Origin: Prorocentrum cordatum
Lineage: Eukaryota; Sar; Dinophyceae; Prorocentrales; Prorocentraceae
Reading direction: 5' to 3'
Length of the DNA: 61,951 nucleotides
NCBI GenBank assembly: GCA_963575745.1
Contig: CAUYUJ010015943.1
Coordinates: 242,501 to 304,451, forward strand
Every line of letters starts with the position of its first letter. Positions within the stretch are counted from its first letter, which is position 1. This document shows, piece by piece, positions 40,991-54,155 of the stretch. A program made the translations under genes and the position numbers. Under the pieces are notes generated by a model. The model was given only the letters and a program-made list of their open reading frames with translations, made no database searches and was not told where the DNA came from.

Positions 40991-41159
40991 TAGCCCTCGG
41001 CATCGAGGTGGAGGGGCTCCCCTCTCGGTCCGTGGCCTCGGCCCGCTGTCGCTGACCTCCTGGAGCATCACCCCTCTGCAACCTGTAGCTGTCCTCCTGC
41101 TTTCACCTCCTGCCCATTCATGTCATTCCCGTCCCTCCACGCATGATTCCTTCAGTCTC

Positions 41160-41725
41160 ATCCCCTTTCTGCTTCCGCTCTCTTCCACCACCTCCTCCCC
41201 TTCCCCCCGTCCTCATCCTGCGCCTCTTCCTCACCGTCCTCCTCTTCCTCCCCGTCCTCCTCCTCCTCCACCTCCTCCTCCCCCTCCTCCTCCTCCTCCT
41301 CCTCCTCCTCCTCCTCCTCCACCTCCTCCTCCTCCTACTCCACCGCATCATCCTCATCCCCGTCCTCCTCCTGGTTCATGGTTCTTGGTGGCGTGAGGAG
41401 TCGTCGATTGCTGTTCCTCCTCCTCCTCTGTCCTTCTGCTCCTCCTCCTCCTCCTCCTGCCTGTCCTCCTCCTCCTCGTCCTCCTCCTCCTCCTCCTCCT
41501 CCTCCTCCTCCTCCTCTGTCCTCCTCCTCCTCCTCTCCTCCTCACCCTTTTCCTCCTCGAACTCCTCCTCCTCGTTCTCCTCCTCCGACTCAACCTCGTC
41601 CTCCTCCTCCTCCTTCTCCTCCTCCTCCTCCTCCTCCTCCTCCTCCTCCTCCTCCTTCTCCTTTTCACCCTCCTTCTCCCCCTCCTCCTCCACCTCCTCC
41701 TCCTCCTCCTCCTCCTCCTCCTCGC
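41160..41725. repeat. (CTC)n imperfect microsatellite
   Basis: More than 500 bp of CTC with scattered GTC, TTC and ACC interruptions. The 191- to 232-codon frames on both strands are artefacts. 41726-41997 has no gene. Confidence 0.95.
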
Positions 41726-41997
41726 AGCTGCCTTTTGTGCGCGGCGGGACTCTGTACAGGGATGGGCCCGGAGGGCCCGCATTGTCCTTGGTGCGGGTCC
41801 AGTGGCGCAGAGAGGGGCGCAGGGCGCGGCGCGGGAAGTGAGCAGGAGGGAGGAGATCAGGATGTGGGCTGGGCCGGGACCAGGAGCCAGTGGCCACAGA
41901 GAGACAGAACTTTGGTTGGCCCAATCGGGAGTCCAACTGAAACAAGGTGATGCCATATACTTGGGCCAATTGTATTGGAAATTCATTGCGACGGAGA

Positions 41998-42131
41998 ACA
42001 ATGTGTTGCATTATATTGCAATTGATGTATTGCACGCGAAAATCCAGCAATACATTTGCGCACTAGAATGTATTGCACACCCCAAATCGACTGCAACTCC
42101 GCAAATCGATTGCACCAAATCTACTGCGCCA
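41998..42131 (+). repeat. 14-bp minisatellite family block, strongly drifted
   Basis: Units such as TTGCACACCCCAAA, CTGCAACTCCGCAA and TTGCACCAAATCTA can be read. 42132-42520 is non-repetitive and holds no recognisable gene. Confidence 0.6.
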
Positions 42132-42874
42132 CCCTTTTTCGTTGGGCCCTTTGTTGGGGCAACAAGAAGCAGTACATGGAACAAAAAAACGGGCCCGCGC
42201 ACAGTTGAAGAGGATATTCATCACCCCCCGGCCCCAGAAAAATCAATGCTGATTTTCGCATGGGTGATGTGGTTTGGGGGTTCGAATGTTTCTGTGCACC
42301 CATGTCCTCTCCACTGCCGCACCGTGAATATGAATTTTGGGGGTCCCGGGGAAGGTATCTTGCGCCGCAGGCCTCGAATTTACTGTCCATGCACGGGAAC
42401 GACCCTGACCGAGGACATGCTAGTACTATGTGTGATCCTCGGAGTCGTGCGCCCGACCCGAAGACATAGCACATCAAGCTCGTGCGCACCGTTTCCCGAG
42501 CGGTACGGCCAGGAAGCGCCCGCCACGCGGTGCACACGCGCGCGTCGTCGCGCGCGCATGCCCGAATGCTTCACACACCTCGGGTTTCGCTGAGATGTCA
42601 ATATCGTGCGCCCCGAAAACATACGCTTAAACGATTAATAATTATCCAACATCAATTTTCAAAATTGCCTGCGCTCGCGCTCCTGGCAATTCTTGATGAA
42701 ACCATCGGTGCTTCAACATGTTCACTACATTCTGTCAAACAGGCCTCTCGAACCGCACGTCGAATCATTCAGACGCCCTTGCGCGCGGGCCGGGAGGGGC
42801 AGGACCCGTGTCAAACAATGCCATGAGAACCACTCTCGCGCGTCGGCCGCGCGCGCATGCCGAACGCCGTCCAA

Positions 42875-43215
42875 AACCTTCATCACCGACGCGAGGACGT
42901 CGGCAACGTCGCCAGTGTGATCAGCATCGTCACTTGCATTGCCGTCGTCGGGGTCAGCATCGGCACCAGCACTGCTAACGTCATCCACGCATTTAACGTT
43001 GTCGAGTTGCCATGATACCGCGCCCGCCCAAGCCGCCGACCCGCACTGAAGTGCCCGCTGGGAAGTGCCCATCGGTCAGCGCCACCGCGGCCGCATCGGT
43101 CGCGCCAAACTGGCTGGCCGCTGCGCGCGCGAGCATGCGCGGGCTTGCGCGGCCGCAAAGACGCACCAGACAACTCCAAGCACTCATCGCAATCGCCGCC
43201 ACACGGGTTTTGCAA
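42875..43215 (+). repeat. H module, copy 1
   Basis: Contains CCTTCATCACCGACGCGAGG, CGCCCGCCCAAGCCGCCGAC, GAAGTGCCCGCTGGGA and GCGGCCGCAAAGACGCACCA in order. Further copies lie at about 44175-44535, 48155-48485, 49090-49445, 54845-55200 and 57965-58300. It takes the place occupied by (GTC)n in other units. Confidence 0.85.
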
Positions 43216-45159
43216 AACAAATTGCGGGCGGGTCGGTGGGATGATTGCGCGAGCAGTGGAGTGGACAGCTCACTGCGAACAGAAATCGACTCCCCTTGCA
43301 AAGGGACAAGAAAAACAGACAAACAAAAAATCCACCACAACCAACCCACGGCTTGGTCTGTCCACCTTTTTTTCGTATTGTATCTTACACATGATTCTGC
43401 CCATTGTCAATCCTAAATATGAATCCATACCATCCCAGGCCAGCCAGCATCGACCCCCCCCCCCCGCCCTCCTTTGCAAACAAATATGCAAGCAGACTCG
43501 TTTATCAAAAATCATCATTCAAGAATCCCTTGCAAAATATCTGGCGAAGTGCACGCACTCGCGTCGTCGCGCGCGCAAACCAAAATCCTTCCCCCCCCCC
43601 CCCCTGATTCCGGAAAGATGGCAAAATCGGGCGTCGAAAAAAAATGAAACACATGGGTTCGCAACGCGGATTTCCAAAACAAGCGTGCGCGCTCTTGCGA
43701 ATTCATGAAATAACCATAAGTGCTTCAACATTGTCAAAACGTGCTACCAAACGGGCTTCGCGCACGCGCATGTCGAAATCGCTCGAGCGCCTCTGCGCGC
43801 GCCGTCGCGAGAATCCTTCTGCAAATAACGAGGCGAAGTGCACGCGCGCGCGTCGTCGCGAGCGCATGCCGAATTCCTTCAAAAAACCTCTGGCTTCGAA
43901 ACGATTGCAAAACCGGATGTCCAAAAAGCACTCAAACACTGAAGGTTTCACAGAATCAGTTTTTAAACAAAAGACTTGCGCGCGCGCTCTTGCGAATTCT
44001 GGAGAAAACCATAGTTTCTCAACGTCTTCATGAAATTCTGCCAAGCGGGCTTCTGGCGCCGCGCGCCGACTTCATTCGCGCGCCCGCGCGCGCGCCGAGG
44101 GGGGGGGGGGGGCACTCTCGCGCGCGCCGGGGCGGCGCTCTCGCGCGTCGGCCGCGCGCGCATGTCGAACTGTTTCCACAACCTTCATCGCCGACGCGAG
44201 GACGCCGTCGTCGTCGTCGGCGCGATCGATCAGCATCGGCGCCCGCGCTGGCCGCGCCTTCGTCGGCGCGAACATCGTCACCAGCACCGCCAACATCATC
44301 ATCGCGTCTACCGTAGTCGGCGTGGCCATGATACCGCGCCCGCCCAGTACGCCGACTCGCAGTGAAGTGCCCGCTGGGATGCGCCCAGCGGTCAGCGCCA
44401 CCGCGGCCGCGTCGGCGGCGCCAAACTGGCTGGCCGCTGCGCGCGCCTGGGTTGGCGCGGCTGCGGACATGCACCAGCCAACGCCAAGCATGCGTCACAA
44501 TCGCCACCGCATAAGCCTCGCGAGCCACGTTGCGGGCGGGTGGGCGGGATGTCTGCACGAGCATGGGATGCGCCAACTCCATTGTGAAAGTCAATTTTCC
44601 TTTCTTTAATGCCACCCTCCCCCCCCGGACTTATCCACTCACCGGGAACCGATGTAGAACGCGCAGGATTCTGACCCAATGTCCATCCTACCATTGGATT
44701 CATGCTATCCCAGCCAAGCCGACATCGATCCCCCTCGGTTCCCCGGGCAAAAACTACTATGCGCGTGTGCTCGCGCATACAAAATAATCATGAGATTTCA
44801 AAGATCCCTCAACGGAAGGCACGCGCGCGCGTCGTCGCGCGCGCATGCCGAAATCAGTCAAAAACCTTCGGCTTCGGACGGATTTCAAAATCGAGCGCCC
44901 AAAACACCAAAACCAAGGAACACCCAAAAAAACACCTTGTGACGTACCCAACCCATTTGCATCATGGGAAACGAGGAGTTGGCCGAAACTTGCATGGACA
45001 ATCAAATTGCAGGATCCGTTGTTTGATATGTAAGCTACTTGGGACACGCGCCTATGGCACGATGCGCAGGAGAACCATACAAGAACGAGGGGCGACAACT
45101 ACAGGCTCGAAGAGGACATGGGGAGTCGGGAACGAAGAGCAGGAGAAAGACGTGCGGGA

Positions 45160-47830
45160 AGCCCACTGTGCTGGGCCCCCCAGCAGGCCTCGAAAGTGGC
45201 GACAGTTTCACAGATCGCAGCCCCCCAGGGATGGCGAGGTCTAGTTTGAGTCTGCGGTGGGTACCCACTGTGCTGAGCCCCCCAGCAGGCCTCGAAAGTG
45301 GCGACAGTTTCACAAATCGCAGCCCCCCAGAGAGCGAGGTCTAATTTGAGTCCGCGGTGTGTACCCACTGCGCTGGGCCCCCCAGCAGGCCTCGAAAGTG
45401 GCGACAGTTTCACAGATCGCAGCCCCCCAGGGATGGCGAGGTCTAATTTGAGTCCGCCGCGTGTACCCACTGTGCTGGGCCCCCCAGCAGGCCTCGAAAG
45501 TGGCGACAGTTTCACAGATCGCAGCCCCCCAGGGATGGCGAGGTCCAATTTGACTCCGCGGTGTGTACCCACTGTGCTGGGCCCCCCAGCAGGCCTCGAA
45601 AGTGGCGACAGTTTCACAGATCGCAGCCCCCCAGGGATGGCGAGGTCAATTTGAATCCGCCGTGTGTACCCACTGTGCTGGGCCCCCCAGCAGGCCTCGA
45701 AAGTGGCGACAGTTTCACAGATCGCAGTCCCCCAGGGATGGCGAGGTCTAATTTCAGTCAGCGGTGTGTACCCACTGTGATGGGCCCCCCGGCAGGCCTC
45801 GAAAGTGGCCGCAGCTTCGCAGATCGCAGCCCCCCAGGGATGGCGAGGTCGAATTTCAATCCGCGGTGGGTACCCACTGTGTTGAGCGCCCCAGCAAGCC
45901 TCGAAAGTAACGACTGTTTCGCAGATCGCAGCCCCCAGGGATGGCGAGGTCTAATTCGGAATCCGCCGTGTGTACCCACTGTGCTGGGCCCCCCAGCAGG
46001 CCTCGAAAGTAACGACTGCTTCACAGATCGCAGCCCCCCAGTGTTGGCGAGGTCTAATTTGAATCCGCCGTGTGCACCCACTGTGCTGGGCCCCCCAGCA
46101 GGCCTCGAACGTGGCGACAGTTTCACAGATCGCAGCCCCCCAAGGATGGCGAGGTTCAATTTGAATCCGCCGTGTGCACCCACTGTGCTGCCCCCCCCCC
46201 CCCCCCCCCACAGGCCTCGAAAGTGGCGACAGTTTCACAGATCGCATGGCCCCGCACTGAGCAGGCCTGAAAGTGGCGACAGTTTCACAGATCGCAGCCC
46301 CCCAGGGATGGCGAGGTCTAATTTGGGTCCGCCGTGGCCACTGTGCTGGGCCCCCCAGCAGGCCTCGAAAGTGGCGACAGTTTCACAGATCGCAGCCCCC
46401 CAGGGATGGCGAGGTCTAATTTGGGTCCGCGTGGGTCACTGTGCTGGGCCCCCCAGCAGCCTCGAAAGTGGCGACAGTTTCACAGATCGCAGCCCCCCAG
46501 GGATGGCGAGGTCTAATTTGCCGCGTGGCCACTGTGCTGGGCCCCCCAGCAGGCCTCGAAAGTGGCGACAGTTTCACAGATCGCAGCCCCCCAGGGATGG
46601 CGAGGTCTAATTTGAATCCGCCGTGTGTACCCACTGTGCTGGGCCCCCAGCAGGCCTCGAACGTGGCGACAGTTTCACAGATCGCAGCCCCCCAGGGATG
46701 GCGAGGTTCAATTTGAATCCGCGGTGCACCCACTGTGCTGCCCCCCCCCCCCCCCCCCAGCAGGCCTCGAATGTGGCGGCAGTTTCACAGATCGCACCCC
46801 CCCCAGGGACGGCGATGACTAATTCGAATCCGCCGTGTGTACCCACTGTGCTGGGCCCCCCAGCAGGCCTCGAAAGTGGCGACAGTTTCGCAGATCGCAG
46901 CCCCCCCAGGGACGGCGAGGTCTAATTTGAATCCGCCGTGTGTACCCACTTTTGCTGGGCCCCCCAGCAGGCCTCGAAAGTGGCGACAGTTTCACAGATC
47001 GCAGCCGCCCAGGGATGGCGAGGTTCCATTTGAATCCGCGGTGTGTACCCACTGCGCTGGGACCCCCAGCAGGCCTCGAAAGTGGCGACAGTTTCACAGA
47101 TCGCAGCCCCCCAGGGATGGCGAGGTCACATTTGAATCAGCCGTGGGTGCCCACGGAGCTGGCCGCCCAGCAGGCCTCGAAAGTGGCGACAGTTTCGCAG
47201 ATCGCAGCCCCCCGGGGATGGCGAGGTCACATTTGAATCCGCCGTGGGCACCCACTGTGCTGGGCCCCCCAGCAGCCCTTGAAAGTGGCGACAGTTTCAC
47301 AGATCGCAGCCCCCCAGGGATGGCGAGGTCACATTTGAATCCGCCGTGGGTACCCACTATGCTGGGCCCACCAGCAGCCTTCGAAAGTGGCGACAGTTTC
47401 ACAAATCGCAGCCCCCCAGGGATGGCGAGGTCACATTTGAATCCGCCGTGGGTACCCACTGCGCTGGGCCCCCCAGCAGGCCTCGAAAGTGGCGGCAGTT
47501 TCACAAATCGCAGCCCCCCAGGGATGGCGAGGTCACATTTGAATCCGCCGTGGGTACCCACTGCGCTGGGCCCCCCAGCAACCCTCGAAAGTGGCGACAG
47601 TTTCACAGATCGCAGCCCCCCAGGGATGGCGAGGTCTAATTCGGAATCCGCCGTGTGTACCCACTGTGCTGGGCCCCCCAGCAGGCCTCGAAAGTGGCGA
47701 CAGTTGCACAGATCGCAGCCGCCCAGGGACGGCGAGGTCCCATTTGAATCCGCCGTGGGTGCCCACTGTGCCGGGCCCCCCAGCAGGCCTCGAAAGTGGC
47801 GACGGTTTCACAGATCGCAGCCCCCAGCAG
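45160..47830. repeat. 102-bp tandem satellite, about 27 copies
   Basis: AGGCCTCGAAAGTGGCGACA recurs every 100-103 bp from about 45187 to 47787, with shortened units near 46260 and poly-C runs of about 20 at 46190 and 46740. The unit is 102 bp, a multiple of three, so single frames stay open for up to 418 codons. They encode 34-residue repeats, which I regard as non-coding. Confidence 0.95.
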
Positions 47831-50185
47831 CCCTCGAAACGCGACGAGCGAAGGCAGGGGGGAAGAGAGGGGCGGGGGGGGGCGGGAAGGTTCGCGCGAG
47901 CAGCGCCCCATTCAAAACGAGAGCCCAACGCAGGAGGGTTGGGGGAAAAAACGCCTCGCAACGCAGATGTTCCACAAAAGCGTGCGCGCGCTCTTGCGAA
48001 TGCTTCAGGAAGTCAAGCTTCGCGCGCGCGCATGCCGAAATCGTTCGAACGCCTTTGCGCGCGCGCTGGGATGGCACGATCCGCGCCCAATAATACCGCG
48101 CGAGCCACTCTCGCGCGTCTGCCGCGCGCGCATCCTGAATTTCTTCCAAAACCTTCATCACTGACGCGAAGAAACCGTCATCGCCACTATGATCATCATC
48201 GCGTCGACACTTGTCGTCACCAACATCGCCACTATCATCGTCATCGCGCCCACCGTTGTCGACGCGGCCATGATACCGCGCCCGCCCAAGTCGCCGACTC
48301 GCACTGAAGTGCCCGCTGGGATGCGCCGAGTGGTCAGCGCCACCGCGTTCGCGTCGGTCGCGCCCAACTAGCTGGCCGCTGCGCGCGCGAGCATGCGCGG
48401 GCTGGCGCGGCCGCAGAGATGCACCAGCCAGCGCCAAGCACTCGCCGCAATCGCCGCCGCACGAGGTTTGCAAGCTAAGTTGCGATTGGGTGGGTGGGAT
48501 GTTTGCGCGAGCAATGGAATGGGCAACTCACTGCGAAAAGAATTAAGTATATCTTGATTTCTATATATATATATATGTATATACACAAAACGCTCCTTTT
48601 CGCATTGCATCTTAGATGTGATCATACCTCATACTACCCCAGCCAAGCCGGAATCGCCCCCCGCCCCCCCCCGCCGTCCTCCGGAAAGACCACTCTGCGC
48701 GCGCACTCGTTTAACACGCATCAGAAGTTTTCAAAAATCCCTTGTCAAAACAAAAGTGCACGCGCGCGCGCCGTCGCGCGCGCACGCCAGAACCCTTCAA
48801 AAACCTTGTCGGTTTCGGAGAGGTTTCAAAATCGAGCGTTCAAAAAGTACAAAAACACATGGTTTCGCAACACGGATTTAGAAAAAAAGCTTGCGCGCGC
48901 GCTCGCGGATTCTTGAGAACACCTAGAGTTTTTCAACATTAAACATGCGTCGCGCGCGCATGTCGAAATCGTTCGAACGCCCTTGCGCGCGCCTGGGGGG
49001 GGGGGGGGAACGACCCGTGTCAAAGAATACCATGCGGGCCACTCTCGCGCGTCTGCCGCGCGCGCATCCTGAATTCCTTCCAAAACCTTCATCACCGACG
49101 TGAAGAAGCCGTCATCGTCGTCGGCGTGATCAGCATCGGCGCCGTCACTGGCTGCCCGGCGTCGCTGTCACCATCGTCACCAGCATCGCTACCATCGTCA
49201 TCGTGTCTACAGTTGTCGACGTGGCCATGATACCGCGCCCGCCCAAGTCGCCGACTCGCACTGAAGTGCCCGCTGGGATGTGCCGAGCGGTCAGCACCAC
49301 CGCGTTCGCGTCGGTCGCGCCAAACTAGCTGGCCGCTACGCGCGCGAGCATGTGCGGGCTGGCGCGGCCGCAGAGATGCACCAGCCAGCGCCAAGCACTC
49401 GCCGCAATCGCCGCCGCACGAGGTTTGCAAACCAAGTTGCGGGCGGGCGGGTGGGATGTTTGCGCGAGCAATGGAATGGGCAACTCACTGCGAAAGAAAG
49501 TATTTGTCCATTCTGAAAAAGAAATAGGTTCTACCACCCTCCCCCCCCCGGAAAAAGAAATCCCCGCTTCGCACTGCAATTTACATACGATTCTGCCCAA
49601 TCGTCCATCCGAGCTGTGAACTCATACTATCCCAACCGAACCGATATCGCCCCCCCGCCATCCTCTGCAAAAAGATCTGCGCGCACTCTCGTCGATCAAA
49701 AAAACCCAAGTTTTCAAAGATCCCTTGCAACAAATGGGACGAAGTGCACACGCGCGCGTCGTCGCGCGCGCATGCCGAAATCCTTCAACAACCCCCCGTT
49801 TCGAAAGGATTTCAAAAACGAGTTTCCAACAAAAGACATACAAACACACATGGCTTCGCAACACAGATCTTCTAAAAAAGATTACGCTTGCTCTTGCTAA
49901 ATCTGAAGAAACCCTTCGGAATTCCAGAACATGCTACCAAACGGGCTTCGCGCGCGCGCATATCGAAATCGTTCGAACGCCCTTGCGCGCGTGGCGTCGC
50001 GAGAATCCTGTGCAAAAAAACCAGGACGACGTGCACGCGCGCGCGCGCGTCGTCGCGCGCGTTTACCGAAATCCTTCAGAAACCTTCGGTGTCGAGAAGA
50101 TGTCAAAATCGAGTGCCTAAAAACATGCAAAAACACACGGTTTCACAACACTGATGTTCAACAAAAGCGTGCGCGCGCGCTCTTG

Positions 50186-50935
50186 CGTCGTCGTCGCCGT
50201 CGTCGTCGTCGTCGTCGCCGTCCTCCCTCCTCCCTCGTCGTCGTCGTCGTCGCCGTCGTCGTCCTCTGTCTTTCCTCGTCGTCGTCGTCCTCCTCCTCCT
50301 TGGCGTCGTCGTCGTTTCCGTCGTCGTTGTCGCCGTGGTCGTCCTTCCCCCTCCGTCGTCCGCCGTGGTCGTCGTCGTCGTCGTCGTCCGTCGTCGGCGC
50401 CTCGTCGTCGTCCCTCCTGTGTCGTCGCCGTCGTCGTCGTCGTCCTCCCTCCTCCCTCGTCGTTTTTTTCTACGAGCCAGCCCATTATAAGGGCCACTGC
50501 ACGTCGTCATCGACAAGACGCAGAGTTCCACCACCACCACCTCGTCGTTTTCGTCGTCGGCGTCGCCGTCCTCCCTCCTTCTTCGTCGTTCGCGTCGTCG
50601 CCGTCCTCCCTCCTCCCTCGTCGTTGTCGTCGTTGTCGCCGTCGTCGTCCTCCCTCCTCCCTCGTCGTCGTCGTCTTCGTTGGCGACGTCGTCGTTCGCG
50701 TCGTCGTCTTCGTTGTCGTCGTCGTCTTCATCGTCGTCGTCGTCCTCGGCGTCGTCGTCGTCGTCGGCGTCATCGTCGTCGTCGTCGGCATCAACGTCGT
50801 CGTCGTCTTCGGTGTCGTCGTCGTCGTTGTCGTCGGAGTCGTCGGAGTCGTCGTCGTAGTCGTCGTCGGCGTCGTCGGCGTCGTCGTCGTTGTCGCTGTC
50901 GTCGCGGGCGTCGGTGTCGCTGCCAAGTGCAATTT
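50186..50935. repeat. (GTC)n block 2 of the composite satellite
   Basis: Same interruptions and flanks as block 1. It contains one extra non-GTC insert at about 50465-50540 (ACGAGCCAGCCCATTATAAG...). Confidence 0.9.
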
Positions 50936-51689
50936 GGCATCTACCGTCAAGGTCTAAAGAGGTCCTGCGACGAAGTTGTGGGTGGGGTGGGATGTTTGCA
51001 CGCGCAGGGGAGAGGACAGCTTCAAGACAGTCAAAGTGAATTTTCCCTTTAAAAAAAGAATAAGTTCGACCATCCTCCCCCCACCGGGGTTAAAGACCCC
51101 CCGGGAACAGATGTAGAACACATAGGATTCTGACCCATTGTCCATCCGTCTGCGAATTCAGACTATCCCAGCCAAACCGGTATCGATTCCCCCGCCATCC
51201 TCAGCACATTCGTTTACTAAACACCCTAAGTTTTCAACATTCCCCTGCAACAAATTGGACGACGCGCGCGTCGTCGCGCGCGCATGCCGAAATCCTTCAA
51301 AACCCTTCGGCTTCGAAAGGATTTCAAAATCGAGTCTCCAAAAAACATACAAAACCAAAGGGCTTCGCAACACAGATCTTCTAGAAAAGCTTAGGCGCGC
51401 GCTCTTGCGAAACCTTAAGAAAACCATAGGTGTTTCAACAATTTTAAAACATACTACCAAAACGGCTTCGCGCGAGCATGTCGAACTCTTTCGAACGCCC
51501 TTGCGCGCGTGCCGTCGCGACAATCATCTACAACAAGTGCGACGAAGTGCACACGCGCGCGTCGTCGCGCGCTCATGCCGAAATCATTCAAAAAACCTTC
51601 GGTTTCGGAAGGATTTCAAAATCGAGTGCCCCAAAAACATACAAAAACATAGGGTCTCGCAACACGGATTTTCAACAAAAACGTGCGCG

Positions 51690-52820
51690 CGCGCTCTTGC
51701 GTCGTCGCCGTCGTTGTCGCCGTCCTCCCTCCTCCCTCGTCGTCGTCGTCGTCGTCGTCGCTGTCGTCGTCCTCTGTCTTTCCTCGTCGTTGTCGTCTTG
51801 GCGTCAACGTCGTTTCTGTCGTCGTTGTCGCCGTGGTCGTCCTTCCTCCCTCGTCGCCTTCGTCGGCGTTTCGTCGTTGTCCCCGCTATTTCGTTGCCGT
51901 CGTCGTCGTCGCCGTCGTCGTCTTCCCTCCTCCCTCGTCGCGTCGTTGTCGTCGTCGGCGTCGCCGTCCTCCCTCCTCCCTCGTCGTTCGCGTCGTTACC
52001 GTCCTCCCTCCTCGCTCGTCGTTGTCGTCGTTGTCGCCGTCGTCGTCCTCCCTCCTGAATCCTCCCTCGTCGTCGTCGTCTTCGCTGGCGACGTCGTCGT
52101 CGTCGTCGTCGTCGGCGTCTTCGTCGTAGTCGTCTTCGGCGTCGTCGTCGTCGTCGCCGTCGCCGGCGTCGTCGTCGTCGTCGTCGGCGTTGTCGTCGTC
52201 GTCGTCGTCGGCGTCGGCGTCGTCGTCCTCGGTGTCGTCGTCATCGTCGTCGAAGTCGTTGGAGACATCGTCGGTGTCGTCGTAGTCGTTGTCGGCGTCG
52301 TCGTCGTCGTCGTTGTCGCTGTCGTCGTCGGCCTCGGTGTCGTTGCCGCCGTCCTTCCTCCTTCTTGGTCGTTCGCGTCGTCGCCGTCCTCCCTCCTCCC
52401 TCGTCGTTGTCGTCGTTGTCGCCGTCGCGTCCTATCTTCCTCGCTGTCTTCGTTGGCAACGTCGTCGTCGTCTTCGTCGTCGTCGTCGGCGTCGGCGTCG
52501 TTGTCGTCTTCGTCGTCGTCGACGTCGGCGTCGTCGTCGTCGCCGCCGTCGTCGTCGTCGTCGTCGTCGGCGTCGTTGACGTCGTCGTCGTCGTCGTGTC
52601 GTCGTTATCGTCGTCGTCGGCGTCGTCATCGTCGTCGTCGTTGTCATCGTCGTCGTCGTCGGCGTCGGTGTCGTCGTCGTCGTCGTCGTGTCGTCGTCGT
52701 CGTCGTCGTGTCGGCGTCGTCGAAATCGTTGGAGACGTCGTCGGTGTCGTCGTAGTCGTTGTCGGCGGCGTCGTCATCGTCGTTGTCGCTGTCGTCGTCG
52801 GCGTCGCTGTTGTTGCCAAG
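51690..52820. repeat. (GTC)n block 3, internally duplicated
   Basis: Longer than the others because the CCTCCCTCCTCCCTCGTCGT section and the long GTC run occur twice (51690-52340 and 52345-52815). Confidence 0.9.
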
Positions 52821-53014
52821 TGCCATGTGGTACCCACCGTCACGGTCTTAAGAGATTTTGCAGACCAAGTTGCGGGTGGGTGCGTGGGATGTTTGCGCGA
52901 GCAATGGAGTGGACAACTCACTGCGAACAAAAATTAATTCTCCTTTCTAAAAATAGACTCTACCCCCCCCCGGACGTCTCGGTTCCCCCTGGGGTAATAT
53001 GATTTCATATATGT

Positions 53015-53042
53015 ATACACATATATATATATATATATATAT
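53015..53042. repeat. (AT)n microsatellite
   Basis: Nearly pure AT/TA run. Similar short tracts occur near 48560 and 55897. Confidence 0.9.
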
Positions 53043-53644
53043 TCTGCACACTCGTCCATCCTAATTATGGAATCAGATCATCCCAGCTAGGCCGGTTTCC
53101 CCCACTGAGGTTCCCTTGTAAAAAAAAACACTATGCGGTGTCATTTGTTGTTCTAACATAGCATTTTTTCGCGAATCCCTTGCAAAAAAGAGAGACGAAG
53201 TGCACACGCGCGCGTCGTCGTGCGCGCATGCCGAGATTCTTCAAAAACCTTCGGTGCGGGAAGGGTTTCGCAATCGAGTTTCCAAAAAACAGACAAAAAC
53301 ACAAGGTTTCGCAACACAGAGTTGCTAAACATGCTTCCGCGAAAGCTCTTGCGAAATCTTAAGAAAACCATAGGTTTTTCAAGATTTTCACAAAATGCTG
53401 CCAAACGGGCTTCGCGCGAGCGCATGTCGAAATCTGTCGAACGCCCTTGCGCGTGTGCCGTCGCGAGAACCCTCTGCAAAAAACGGGACGAAGTGCAGAC
53501 GCGCGCGTCGTCGCGCGCGTATGCCGGAAACCTTCAAAACCCATCGGTTTCGGAAGGATTTCAAAATCGTGTGTCCAAAAAACCTACAAGAACCCAAGGT
53601 TTCGCAACACGCATTTTCAACAAAAGCGTGCGCGCGCGCTCTTG

Positions 53645-54155
53645 CGTCGTCGTCGTCGTCGTCGCCGTCCTCCCTCCTCCCGCGTCGTCGCCGTCGTCGC
53701 CTACGTCGTGCTCTGTCTTTCCTCGTGTTCGTCGTCGTCGTCCTCTTTGGCGTCGTGGTCGATTCCGTCGTCGCTGTCGCCGTGGTCGTCCTTCCTCCTC
53801 CTCCCTCGTCGTCGTCGTCATCCGTCGTCGGCGTCTCGTCGTCGTCCCTCCTATTTCGTCTCCGTCGTCGTCGTCGTCGTTGTCGTCGTCTTCCCTCTTC
53901 CCTCATCGTTGTCGTCGTCGGCGTCGCCGTCCTTCCTCCTTCTTCGTCGTTCGCGTCGTCGCCGTCCTCCCTACTCCCTCGTCGTTGTCGTCGTTGTCGT
54001 CGTTGTCGCCGTCGTCGTCCTTCCTCCTCCCTCGCCGTCGTCTTCGTTGGCGTCGTCGTCGTCGTATTCGTCGTCGTCGGCGTCGGCGTCGGTGCCGTCG
54101 TCGAAGTCGTCGGAGACGTCGTCGGTGTCGTCGCCGTTGTCGCCGTAGTCGGTCT
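53645..54155. repeat. (GTC)n block 4 of the composite satellite
   Basis: Shortest block, very similar to block 1 through its first 400 bp. The following G module is followed by a small 14-mer remnant at about 54235-54285. Confidence 0.9.

Noticed and set aside
45561-48093. Open frames of 349 and 418 codons over the 102-bp array
   Set aside because: The 102-bp period preserves frame by arithmetic; the 34-residue units have no recognisable fold and the opposite strand is open too.
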